DNA of 10,333 bases, from positions 1 to 10,333 of the forward strand of contig NWUY0304732623.1 in assembly GCA_004151065.3 (NCBI GenBank), given 5' to 3'. Positions 1-7,918 of the stretch are shown in pieces. The DNA is from Larix sibirica (taxonomy: Eukaryota; Streptophyta; Pinopsida; Pinales; Pinaceae). The first letter of the stretch is position 1; each line of letters starts with the position of its first letter. The translations under genes were made by a program, and so were the position numbers. The notes under the pieces were generated by a model. It searched no databases. It had not been told where the DNA came from and was given only the letters and a program-made list of their open reading frames with translations.

Positions 1-850
1 TGCAGGAGGCATAACTTCCTCATACAAACTCTAATTGAGGTGATCTTTGGGTTGTTGAAAATCTCTAAGAGTGTAGAACAACATCAAGATGGTATGAACT
101 CAATTCATAACTTTTTCCATCAAAAACCATCATTTAAGCCCTCAAATAGGGTTTAGAAGATTTTGGACCCCAAATATGCAAAGTAAGACTGCCCCTAAAA
201 TGGGCCCTACAAGCCAATTCATCCAATATTTCTTCCAAAAAGCACCAAAATAGATGACAAATTATATATTGATCCATTTCAAATTATTCATTATGTGACA
301 TTTGACTATGATATTGTGTTACATATTTTTATTATTATTGTAATTGTTATAGTTTGGTTGATGTGCTATTGTTTTAGTTTACCATTCTCTAAGTATCATT
401 TAAGAGTTAGTTATAAGGCATACATGCTTCTAGTGAACATATTGGATTAATTTCTAGTGAATGTATTGGTTTATTTAAATTATGGTTATTCTACTTATTG
501 TATTGGATTAATATATGCTTTTATTTTAGAATAATGCCATATCCATGCCATATAGCTTGTTTCATTAATGTTCCACTTATTTAAATTGATTGTAATAAAT
601 AGATAACCAAAATTTTGAAGTTCAATAGAACAACAAGAATCAGGGTGTATGAACTTTATCCATGCTAGTTAGAGCAAGGTTGGATAATGGTATTCAAAGA
701 CGTCCAACTCAAGTATCATAATCAAAGTTATAAATGTTGATTTTTTTTTAGTTTTCATTTTGTTGACACTATATAGTCTATGGTTTTAATACTAGATATC
801 CATTTATAGATAAGAAGATGACCAATTGAAGACATCATCTAATAGTCTTC
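1..850. other. Gene-free, unassigned repeat-like DNA
   Basis: I find no open frame with recognisable protein similarity on either strand. The first 230 bases are less AT-rich than what follows and read like part of a dispersed plant repeat, but I cannot name a family. From about 290 the composition becomes AT-rich, with short T and TTA runs. The low-coordinate end of the neighbouring copia LTR could lie anywhere from about 780 to 880. I see no clear TG/CA boundary or target-site duplication. Confidence 0.5.
428..511. repeat. Three degenerate copies of a 23-bp unit
   Basis: Copies lie at 428-450, 452-474 and 489-511. Each begins TTCTA and contains ATTGG near its end. The first two sit one base apart. 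The third follows after 14 bases and matches the first at about 18 of 23 positions by hand alignment. It looks like an old short tandem expansion with no coding role. Confidence 0.45.
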
Positions 851-1190
851 AACTTTGGGAGAAAACTCGACTCCAACCATATGCCCTTCCAAACCCTATA
901 AGCTTTGTTCTATACTCTATTTTCCATGTCTAATCCTTCTCTTCATTTATATTTTGTTTCATTTTTATTTCATTTAATTTGTAGACCTAACCCAAATTAG
1001 ATTACAAACCTAATCCCTTAATTGACATTAGCTTACAATGGGATAAAAATAATTGGTGAAAAAACACATAACAAGTAAAAAATGAACCAAAAGAACCTTG
1101 TGGCTGGATATTGGATTTATGCCTAGTACAACTAATGCCTCATGGATTAATTCATGGTCCACATGAAAAGAATACAAAAAATCTAAAAAA
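850..1190 (-). repeat. Probable 3' LTR of the copia remnant (approximate limits)
   Basis: This stretch lies directly downstream, on the minus strand, of the polypurine tract that ends the copia internal region, which is where a 3' LTR belongs. On the minus strand it contains a TATA-like AAATATAAATG at 954-944, as expected inside an LTR promoter. A near-palindrome, CATGGATTAATTCATG, sits at 1141-1156. The usual TGTTGG start after the tract has decayed to a T run, and the other end is not visible. The opposite LTR is not in the window, so the call rests on position and the TATA-like box. The limits are estimates. Confidence 0.4.
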
Positions 1191-1202
1191 ATCTCCCACT
1201 TA
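1187..1202 (-). other. Polypurine tract of the copia element
   Basis: On the minus strand this reads AAGTGGGAGATTTTT. It closely resembles the AAGTGGGAGATTG-type tract found next to the 3' LTR in many plant copia elements, where it primes plus-strand DNA synthesis. It lies about 100 bases past the last RNase H-derived coding similarity, in the right order and orientation. Confidence 0.6.
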
Positions 1203-1289
1203 TTGTTTTCTTTGTAAAATAGAGGGGTTAAGAATTTATAGGATCATAGATTCAAGGAAACAATGCCCATTTCTTCTCTACAATAAGAG

Positions 1290-1830
1290 TAATTCTCTAC
1301 TAATACAATTTATAAATGAGTGCAACAATAGTAGATGTATCAAACTTCTCTAGCAACACATTTTTGTCTTTAACCATGTCTTTCCCAAAGTGGTATTGCA
1401 TATCAATAAGATTTGTCTTAGAATGATAAGCAAGGTTGTTTTCAAAACATATTGCACTTTAGTTGTCACAATTTAACCTTATAGATTGTTGCACAAACTC
1501 AATAAGTAAACATAATATCTACAACTATATAGCTTCCTTAATTGCATGACTGGCTACCATGTATTCAAAATTATGTAGTTAGAAGTGCAACTACATATTT
1601 TTTCTTGCTCATCCAAATAAGTTAAACACATAACCACTTGTAAATCTTCTACAATCAAGGTCTCCGAGCTAGTCTACTTCGACAATGCTTTGTACATCTA
1701 TCACTCTATCTAGTATAAGTATCTCTTGCTATAAAATCACATAATTTGTAGTTCCACCCAAATACTCAAAGACTATCTTTACATCTTTCTAGTGCTCCTT
1801 CCCTTGTTTTCATAGATATATGATAAAAAA
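1290..1830 (-). pseudogene. Copia RNase H domain and pol C-terminus (broken)
   Basis: RNase H removes the RNA template during reverse transcription. Minus-strand landmarks are GKEHWKDVK and FEYLGGTTNYV near 1815-1740 (the connection segment), RFTSGYVFNLFG near 1650-1610, and an NCDN-stop-SAICFENN stretch at about 1475-1440, matching the conserved CDNQSAI box with its Gln codon mutated to TAG. YHSKTNLIDMQYHF follows near 1420-1380 (family pattern HxRTKHIDxxYHF). DTSTIVALIYKLY near 1345-1305 is the remnant of the C-terminal end before the polypurine tract. Stops and indels are scattered throughout. Confidence 0.87.
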
Positions 1831-2625
1831 TCCCACTACATGAGAAATGTATGTTCTAGTATAAACCATAACATACATAAAAATACCAATAGAACTGGCA
1901 TAGGGAACATGGGACATGTCCTATACCTCTCAATGTGTCTCGGGACATTGTTTTGCAGATAAATTTACACATATAGGAATAGGAAGCTTGGCCAGCTTAC
2001 ATTCCTACATATTAAACCTCCACAAAATTGTCTCAATATACTTCCTCTAGTTTAACCAAAGTTTTCTATTTGTGTGATCTCTTTTAATCTCCATGCCTAA
2101 AATAAAGTTTACGACATCAATAACCTTCATGTCAAAATTAGAGGGTATTTGAGACTTAACCTCCCTGATGATATCTTTGTTGATTCCAATTAGAAATGTA
2201 TTGTGAGCATACTATGCTACATAAATAAAGTGATTGCCAACTTGCTTGGAATGCATACAATGAAATGCCTTGCTTCTTGCAAATTCCATCCCTAATATGC
2301 AAGTATCAAAATTTTGATACCATATTCTTGGGGATTTCTTTCAGGCCATATAGAGGCTTTTTCAACTTGCAAACTAGCTCCTTCAATATGACTTCTTTAG
2401 GTTATTTCATGTCGATTTCATCTTCTAGGTTCCTATATAGGAACATTGTCTTTACATTCCTTTTTTCTACTTCTAGATCAAATGTTTATCCAAGATATAA
2501 TTTAAATGTAATGGAAGTCAAATTTTAAATAGGGGAGAAAATCTCACTAAAGTCAATTCCCTCCACCCAAGAATATTATTTTGGTTCATCTTCATGCTTA
2601 GGAGTAATTTTAACTTCTTTGAAGC
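1830..2625 (-). pseudogene. Copia reverse transcriptase (broken)
   Basis: The enzyme copies element RNA into DNA. The minus-strand reading has the copia landmarks in order: EGIDFSEIFSPI near 2560, then LTSIT; VKTMFLYRNLEDEI near 2440; VCKLKKPLYGLKE near 2350; and YVAYYAHNTFLIG at about 2225-2185, the place of the catalytic YVDD box. It continues with FDMKVIDVVNFILGMEIKRD and NRKLWL near 2130-2060. The box reads YAHN at 2211-2200, so both catalytic aspartates are lost. At least four stops and several frame changes interrupt the gene. Another plant reverse transcriptase family is unlikely given the integrase upstream. Confidence 0.88.
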
Positions 2626-3058
2626 TCACATCATGACTATAAAAATATTCTTTATTACTAGATCCCAAAGTTTGTATTCTTTTAATATATGTTTATAACC
2701 AATTAAGATACATTTTTCTAGTTTATTGTCTAGCTTGCTCCTTTTCTCTTTTGGAACATGCACATAAGTATTATAGCTAAAACATCTAAGATTTACGAGA
2801 GTGTTTCTCACTAGTCCATGCCTCATGAGGGATCTTATCAAGCAGTGTTGATGTAGGTAATCGATTGATCAAATAACATGTGGTATCTACTATCTCTACC
2901 CATAATTTATGTTCTTGATATACTTTAAATTTGAAGATATTCTTGGCCCATCTATAGCCAATTTCAACCCTCCATTGACTAACACACAGAGTCCACCTCT
3001 CATCGAAGTTCATGAATTCTTTCCTAGATATTCAAGTCTTATTTTTATTATAATCCTC
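2626..3058 (-). pseudogene. Copia integrase, C-terminal half (broken)
   Basis: Integrase joins element DNA to the chromosome. Three minus-strand frames carry the signal. Near 3045-3000 there is a LEYLGK-type stretch, in the region next to the second catalytic Asp of the D,D,E core. From 3013 to 2786 the frame includes TTCYLINRLPTSTLLDKIPHEAW, split here into TTCYLINRLPTS and DKIPHEAW; this is the conserved stretch after the catalytic Glu. From 2841 to 2626 come YVHVPKEKRSKLDNK, EKCILIGYK and KEYKLWD, typical of the C-terminal domain. The zinc-binding N-terminus and first Asp are absent because the element is truncated at about 3058. The region normally holding PQQNG and the catalytic Glu is garbled (the frame reads through ERWTLCVSQW), so no active site remains. 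Confidence 0.88.
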
Positions 3059-3235
3059 TTTATCAATGGTCTAGGATGGATAACACTGCTAATAAATCTG
3101 GTGTAAGGGGAACCACTCCTCCTAGATAAAGCATTACCATTGAGGGAATTAACTTCCCCATGTTAACGCAATCTAGCAGGAGCATGATCCCTATTTTTGT
3201 CCCTCAAAGTGGAAAACATTTATCTTTTAGGATGC

Positions 3236-3331
3236 CACCTTTTAGTACAAATTTTCCACCTTTCAATACAAATTTTCTACCTTTCAGTGCAAATTTCCAC
3301 CTTTTAGCATAAATTTTCCACCTTTTGGCAT
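3236..3331 (+). repeat. 21-bp tandem repeat inside gag, coding PPFxxNF heptads
   Basis: Units lie at 3236-3256, 3257-3277, 3278-3297 (20 bases), 3298-3318 and a partial unit from 3319. A weaker half-copy may precede at 3221-3235. In the gag frame the first three read PPFSTNF, PPFNTNF and LPFSANF. The one-base loss in unit three shifts the frame; the shifted frame continues with PPFSINF and PPFG. Because 21 is a multiple of three, the repeat probably expanded while gag was still coding. Confidence 0.8.
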
Positions 3332-4600
3332 GACAACATCAGAGAAATATCACATTGTTTTCGACATTCTCCTTTTGTGGTGGACACATACCTGGATCTA
3401 TGCCCTTGATTAAGAGTGGGTTCATTCCCTCTTCTAGTATTCCTATAGGGAACACAACTGTGTTTAGCATGGGAAACCCCTTTTGTGGATTTTACCTTGC
3501 TCACCCTAGCTATTAGATGCATTTATCCTTCCACCTTGATAATGGAAACATACCAAGGTTGTAGTTTTATGAGTGGTAACATGACTCCGACCCATTTCTA
3601 TAGGAATCCCATGTCCATTTCCTCTACTAAGTTTCCATTATTGGCAACTTTAAATATGCTAGATTTGTCTAAATTAGCTAACGTGACTCAATGCACCACA
3701 ATCCTAACTAGCCTCCTATCCTATCCAAGTTTCTTTTTTACATTCCTAAGTTTGAAGGTAAATATGGAGAAGATCCATAAAATTAAATCATGACTTTCCA
3801 TCTATGGTGTTCCTCAAACTCTTTGATGGATGACACTATTAGATTGAGAGTTTTATAGTGTACCCTCATAGGGATCACAACAGAGTGGTACATTGAGTTA
3901 ACACATGCCTTGCATAACACTTTCTCATCCTTGGAAATGGGTTTCTTAATTCATTTCCAATTGCCAATTTAATGTGAGATGGGGACAGAACTATTAACTA
4001 CACTTTGATAAATTACAAACACCCAGATCTATAACCACATTCATGAGTGGAGGAGAAGGCAACGAATAGTCAAAGCAAATATCCCTAACTAATTCTTGGT
4101 TGATTGGTTCATGAAATCCTTAGTGCCTTATATTACCAAAGATATCATCATATCACCCTGTAAGGGGCAACAATTGAGGAAGATTTAATTATGAAATCCC
4201 AATGATTGTATTTGATTTATCATAATCTAAGGTTTTATATGAGATTTTTTCGAAAGAACTAAGAGATAAAACAAACCCCACCAAACCAAAACCCTAACCC
4301 CATTCTAATAGTGTGATTAGTTATGTAGGAAACATCGCAACTACTTAACTAATGAAACAAATGTGATATATGTCCTTATATTCAAACACAAAGGAAGTTG
4401 CATAGAATTATGCAAATACCTTAGGCCTCATGCATCATCTAATGGTATTTTCATTTAGAGCTATAATATGAAGGGAAGTAAGCAACTCAGGGGGTAGAAA
4501 AAAGGGAAAAGCAAAATTCGTAAGTAGGGGCCTACGACAAATAATTATGGTAATAATGCTAGCGAGGATAACACATTAGGACAAAAAAGTTAAATTCTCT

Positions 4601-4639
4601 TGCAAGCTTTGTAAGCAAGATCACTTAACTCATTAATTC
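4601..4639 (+). other. Remnant CCHC zinc knuckle of gag
   Basis: The reading SCKLCKQDHLTH places Cys at 4601-4603 and 4610-4612 and His at 4622-4624, spacing C-x2-C-x3-H-x4. The position of the last Cys (4637-4639) is TTC (Phe), and the codon before it is TAA. The knuckle normally binds element RNA through a zinc ion; here it is destroyed. Its place just after a Lys-rich stretch agrees with a nucleocapsid domain. Confidence 0.7.
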
Positions 4640-4929
4640 CCCAGATGGAGGAATTTCAAACACTTTTAATGCAACAAGATGTCTAGCAACAATCTATTAT
4701 CCTTACTAATCCCATTCCTCCCTAGGACAACAAATGGTTGTTGGTACTTTAAATAGTGTTACACCTCTGTAAGGGGGAACCAATGTGCCCCTCCCTCGGG
4801 GAGCAATGCATCAAACAAAATATTTACTCATGTGAAGAGGAAGCTAATCTCTAGAATTTAGCTTGTAATTATGATGGGCCTCATATTGGCTTTTCGGATA
4901 AGAAAGCATCCACATCACAACGAACTGAC

Positions 4930-5285
4930 CCTCTCCAAATAGAGACTCCGGTTGTTGATATGATGCCTCACCCTCCAAATGGAATTTTAAGAAGGTTGGC
5001 ATACAATTCTAATGTGAAGGATGCTAAAAAAAACTATACCATTGTTGAATATCTAGCCTAAGCATTGTGTTCCATGTTCGCATTGAAGTCCTTCAAAGAT
5101 GCCTTGCACAACATAAGATATTATTAATTACTCTTGGTGGGTTTTACCTTTTCAATACTCATTTAATAGTATTTGACTTGGACCACAAGTGTAGACTTTC
5201 CCACCACCTCGCATTTGAGATCCATGTATATTGCTTCACTGCATCGAATGTCATTGTGGGGAGCCTGCACTACATAAATGGTATT
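4930..5285 (+). pseudogene. Linker and N-terminal aspartic protease of the gypsy-type element (broken)
   Basis: The protease cuts the polyprotein. One frame reads ETPVVDMMPHPPNGILRRLA (from 4942) and KNYTIVEYLA, then a stop near 5060. The next frame (67-codon-plus open stretch, 5067-5288) reads EVLQRCLAQHKILLITLGG, then LIVFDLDHKCRLSHHLAFEI (about 5165-5224). These match the segment just before the catalytic loop in plant gypsy polyproteins as I know them. The loop itself (expected VDEGAST-like) falls at 5253-5273, where ATTGTGGGGAGCCTGCACT appears to have lost the Asp codon region. Downstream protease sequence is not recognisable, so the element ends or is replaced at about 5285. Confidence 0.68.
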
Positions 5286-5646
5286 TGACATAACCTCCTT
5301 GATAAGATTTGCATGGGAGATTTACTGTCCACGACGATCCTTACTATGGAATGCTCCATTCCGATTACGACATAATACTGTCGCAAGGTATTTACGTCAC
5401 TGTGGCCATTTGGTCTAAGAATTGAGGGCTGGACGCGGATTGCTTTGATCAGGCCAGTAGATGGTATTCACAAAAGTGGCTGCCAGATATGTAGAGTGGA
5501 TTTGTGACGTTGTCTTCTTCTTCATGCAACGCCTGGAATAACATCGTCACCTCATGAGGCCTATCCTCCAAATCGATTCTCACTTTCAGCCTTTCCAGAT
5601 GTTGGTTCAAATAATACCTTTCATCATTGGATCTTGAAATGATTCT
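5270..5646 (-). pseudogene. CpG-rich block with two unidentified minus-strand open frames
   Basis: I do not recognise this segment. On the minus strand one frame is open from 5646 to a stop at 5451-5449 (65 codons; includes YYLNQHLERLKVRIDLED and VTMLFQALHEEEDNVTNPLY). A second is open from 5467 to a stop at 5272-5270 (65 codons; includes GLIKAIRVQPSILRPNGHS and MEHSIVRIVVDSKSPMQIL). They overlap by about 18 bases and would join with one frameshift. Twelve CpG occur in 5281-5580, whereas 6001-6540 has none. The plus strand also has moderately open frames, so the true strand is uncertain. It could be a captured gene exon, part of another element, or chance. Confidence 0.3.
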
Positions 5647-5693
5647 CTACAATGTGAGAGTAGTCAAACATGGAAGAAACCATCTCATGAGAG

Positions 5694-5851
5694 ATCAATG
5701 ATGAAAATCCCTATTAGATGTGAGGTCATTCACTAATGATGAAAATAGGGGCCAACCAAGGTACTAGTATGATCCTTCACGATGCAAATAAATTGAAATT
5801 GAAATTCATTTAGTAATCAATGATGAAAATTCAATATTGAATGTGAGGTTA
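5694..5851 (+). repeat. Diverged direct repeat, about 36 bp, 122 bp apart
   Basis: Copy one spans 5694-5728 and copy two spans 5816-5851. Both start ATCAATGATGAAAAT and end ATGTGAGGT(C/T)A, with about ten variable bases and one indel between. A third partial copy, TAATGATGAAAATAGG, is at 5734-5749. This suggests an old local duplication of about 122 bp. No coding role is apparent. Confidence 0.55.
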
Positions 5852-5859
5852 ATAAGTAA

Positions 5860-7140
5860 ATGAAAAAATTATATAATAAGGTACCGAGCTTTCATATCAA
5901 ATTCAAAGAGAAAAATGTGGCATATTAAAATTTGGTATAGTTGATATGGAAATATATGTTAGAAAAAAAACAATGATTAAATTCTTCAACCAACATGAGG
6001 TAAGAAGAGTTTGGATGTATGGTTAAGACTCAAACTTGGCTCAAGGAAATTGTTAATGGACAAAATAACTCCTTAATATATAGAAAATATGTAATTGGAC
6101 ATAGGTACCAACCACTTCTAAAAGAAAACTATTGGGGGGACCTGACTTTTTCAATGTTAGAAAAGGTAAGTGAGTTTTGAGAGGAAAATTTCATAACACA
6201 ACTTAGTTTCTATAAGTTGATGGGGAAAACTGAAGTACCATGATCAAGAGGTGGAAAGACATAATGGATGACTTAATGTGGATCCTCCATTCAAGAGTGA
6301 TATTAACTATTTCCCAAACTCATGGGGAATTTACTTATAATGTAAAGTCCTCAGTACCATAACCTCTTTTATTCTAGAGCACTTTGTTTTTGTTTTCACT
6401 TTTTAAATGATTTGAAGGAATGAATGAATCATGAGAAAGGTTGGTGCCAAGCTGCAAGAAAATAGGTTCCCAAGTATGAGTATGAACATTTGGTTGAAAT
6501 CAAGCAAAGTAGTTTGTACACATTAAGTGAGAACACCCAAGTGCATGCCTCTACTCAAATGCCATCGGTTTGCATACATGTGGAGCTTTAGCATTTATAA
6601 GCAGCAAGTAGTAGATGGGAACACACATAAAATGGAAAAGTGTAGTGATAAACTACTAAATAAAAGGGCAGGAGCCCATAAGAAAGTGTTCAGAAAAAAT
6701 ATGATACATACTCAATCACTCAAGGGTGCATTATTCGGTCCAGATGTCAGGCCCAAATATTTGTGGATATAATCAATGAACTAAGAAAACACATAAATGC
6801 ACACATGCATATCAAAATATAATCAAAAGATATTAAATAATAATAAGGTCCTAGACTAGCTAGATGAAGGAATGCCAAAGGAACAAGCACTATTCCTTGT
6901 TCAACACTTATGTCAACCATGCTTGTTTTTTGGAAGCCTTCAGATTTATGGTGCTTCTGATGGAGAGGGCTTCTTTATTTACCATATTTTTGCGAGAAGG
7001 TATAGGATTCCTTGGAATCATCTTACACAAATGTAGGAGAAAATTCAGGAATGGATATGAGAAGGATAGTTTGGAATGTTTATGAATATGTTATCCTTCG
7101 AGGAGATTGTGCAAAATCAACATACATATGAGTTTTGGAG
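5860..7140. other. Unassigned region without supportable gene
   Basis: Apart from the 53-codon frame at 6019-6180, this stretch has two plus-strand ATG frames of 70 to 81 codons (6527-6772 and 6864-7085). Neither resembles a known family, and competing frames over the same bases are about as open. I count no CpG in 6001-6540, as expected of DNA long methylated and mutated. It is most likely old repeat sequence whose family cannot be read by eye. Confidence 0.5.
6019..6180 (+). CDS. 53-aa open frame of unknown nature (possibly chance)
   Basis: An ATG at 6019 opens a 53-codon frame ending in TGA at 6178-6180. It is rich in Tyr, Lys, Trp and Leu (starts MVKTQTWLKEIVNGQ; middle KYVIGHRYQPLLKENYWG). 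It matches no family I know. A plant-like 5' splice-donor consensus, AAAAG|GTAAGT, falls near its end with the GT at 6166-6167. Without similarity, a promoter or a matching acceptor site, it may be a fragment of a lost coding sequence or a random open stretch. Confidence 0.15.
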   Translation: MVKTQTWLKEIVNGQNNSLIYRKYVIGHRYQPLLKENYWGDLTFSMLEKVSEF

Positions 7141-7141
7141 G

Positions 7142-7288
7142 TCACATAACTTCTTCTTCTTTATCGTCGTCCGCATCATCATTGTAATCAACATCTTCTT
7201 TCTCATGCCTAATTTCTCTAAAATTTATAATTATTATAATCATTATCATCTTCTTCATGTCCACCCTCTCTCTAATTTGTAAGATCAT
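7142..7288 (-). repeat. Degenerate GAN-triplet tract, reading as an acidic 48-aa frame on the minus strand
   Basis: The plus strand is a run of TTC, TCATC and CATCATC-type triplets. On the minus strand a frame from ATG 7288-7286 to TGA 7144-7142 ends in an acidic tail (KEDVDYNDDADDDKEEEVM). A second frame over 7270-7220 is also acidic (GGHEEDDNDYNNY). Two overlapping acidic frames are what a drifting GAT/GAA repeat produces, so a microsatellite-like origin is the simplest reading. A decayed acidic C-terminus of a gene is the alternative. Confidence 0.45.
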
Positions 7289-7619
7289 TACTATTCCTTA
7301 GACATTTCTTCCCATTTTCTGGAATACCCACTCATAAGTAAGAGGATTACAACTTACCTCCTTCTTTACTCACATGCAATCTACTTACATCCTACTTTAT
7401 TTTTCATGTTATTCTCAAAGAGTTTGGTTCCAACAATTGACAACTTGTCCTTATCTCACACGCATTGTATATATCTATTTTCCAATCAACGTAAAAATGA
7501 AAAAAGTTTTATTTGCCATATGAAACTAGTTTTCATATCTCATGTTTTAAACTAGGGAATTTACTACATTTGAATATGTGTGTTCTTAGTGTTATTTGTG
7601 CTCTTGAAAGATATCTTTA

Positions 7620-7860
7620 TATATTGTTAATTCCTTTTGCATCATTTTAACATATTTATTTAATAACTTTTTTATTAATATTCTTAATAGAAAGATATTT
7701 TTAATTTTTCACATGAAAATAATACTATCTTTTAATATTTATTAATAATAACAATTTTATTTTTATTTTTCTACTTTATAAATAAAAAATTAAATATTTT
7801 ATCTTTTATAAAAATGTAAATGTTATAAATTTTATCATTACACTACCATCACATTCCCAT
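7620..7860. other. Very AT-rich stretch 1
   Basis: The stretch is almost all A and T, with TTAATA, AATAATAA and ATTTTTATTTTT runs and no coding signal. Such DNA can act as a matrix-attachment or nucleosome-poor region in plants, but nothing here goes beyond composition. Confidence 0.5.
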
Positions 7861-7918
7861 TAAAATAATAAGTGAGATAAATGCATGAATATAAATTGTT
7901 ACACCTTGGTACTCTCCG

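Larger units (their letters stand above)
1187..3058 (-). mobile_element. Truncated, decayed Ty1/copia LTR retrotransposon
   Basis: On the minus strand the pieces run integrase, reverse transcriptase, RNase H, polypurine tract. Integrase before reverse transcriptase is the order that defines Ty1/copia. The element is cut at its 5' side inside the integrase: the gag, protease, zinc-binding part of integrase, primer-binding site and 5' LTR are all missing. Every domain carries stops and frameshifts, so it is a dead fossil. The integrase tail contains the VPKEKRSKLDNK and EKCILIGYK motifs common in plant copia pol proteins. The clade (Tork-like is possible) cannot be settled by eye. Confidence 0.9.
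3076..4720 (+). pseudogene. gag: Gypsy-type gag (capsid and nucleocapsid), broken
   Basis: Gag packages element RNA into particles. The reading starts at ATG 3076 (MDNTANKSGVRGTTPPR, then TAA at 3127-3129). It carries a 7-residue PPFxxNF-type repeat at 3236-3331, then GGHIPGSMPLIKSGF and SIPIGNTTVFSMGNPF (3380-3480). A second frame has METYQGCSF and MTPTHFYRNPMS (3543-3630) and LDLSKLAN (3660-3684). Back in the first frame come YIPKFEGKYGEDP (3739), then FHLWCSSNSLMDDTIRLRV (3795), WYIEL (3886) and FLIHFQLPI (3942). HIHEWRRRQRIVKA (4039) and WFMKSLVPYITKD (4105) follow. This block fits the Retrotrans_gag domain. A basic, Lys-rich stretch (4470-4590) precedes the zinc knuckle. At least three frameshifts and numerous stops make it non-functional. 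Confidence 0.85.
3076..5285 (+). mobile_element. Truncated, decayed Ty3/gypsy-type LTR retrotransposon (gag to protease)
   Basis: A gag gene, a zinc knuckle, a linker and the N-terminal part of an aspartic protease follow each other on the plus strand. Reverse transcriptase, RNase H, integrase and both LTRs are absent from the window. The gag and pre-protease motifs resemble those of plant gypsy polyproteins I know, but with no polymerase domains the superfamily call rests on those alone. The reading moves among the three frames repeatedly and has many in-frame stops. It begins at a gag ATG only about 18 bases from the edge of the opposing copia element. Confidence 0.82.

Noticed and set aside
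1111-1353. 80-codon plus-strand open frame
   Set aside because: It lies antisense to the copia RNase H end, polypurine tract and LTR. The minus strand explains the bases and the protein has no family resemblance.
2265-2528. 87-codon plus-strand open frame
   Set aside because: It is the antisense shadow of the copia reverse transcriptase, whose motifs read clearly on the minus strand.
2909-3106. 65-codon plus-strand open frame crossing the element junction
   Set aside because: Most of it is antisense to the integrase, and it overlaps the gag start in another frame. It has no similarity of its own.
3236-3331. CRISPR-like array
   Set aside because: The 21-bp units are directly adjacent without spacers and lie in a gag coding frame in plant DNA.
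3304-3522. 72-codon minus-strand open frame
   Set aside because: It is antisense to gag, where plus-strand frames carry recognisable motifs.
5341-5400. DYNLLLGR-type protease motif (frame reads SDYDIILSQ)
   Set aside because: It lies too close to the catalytic loop for the family and has no flanking support. It may be chance within the CpG-rich block.
6527-7282. Three plus-strand open frames of 68 to 81 codons
   Set aside because: Other frames over the same bases are similarly open, compositions are low-complexity in part (the last is antisense to the GAN-triplet tract), and none resembles a known family.
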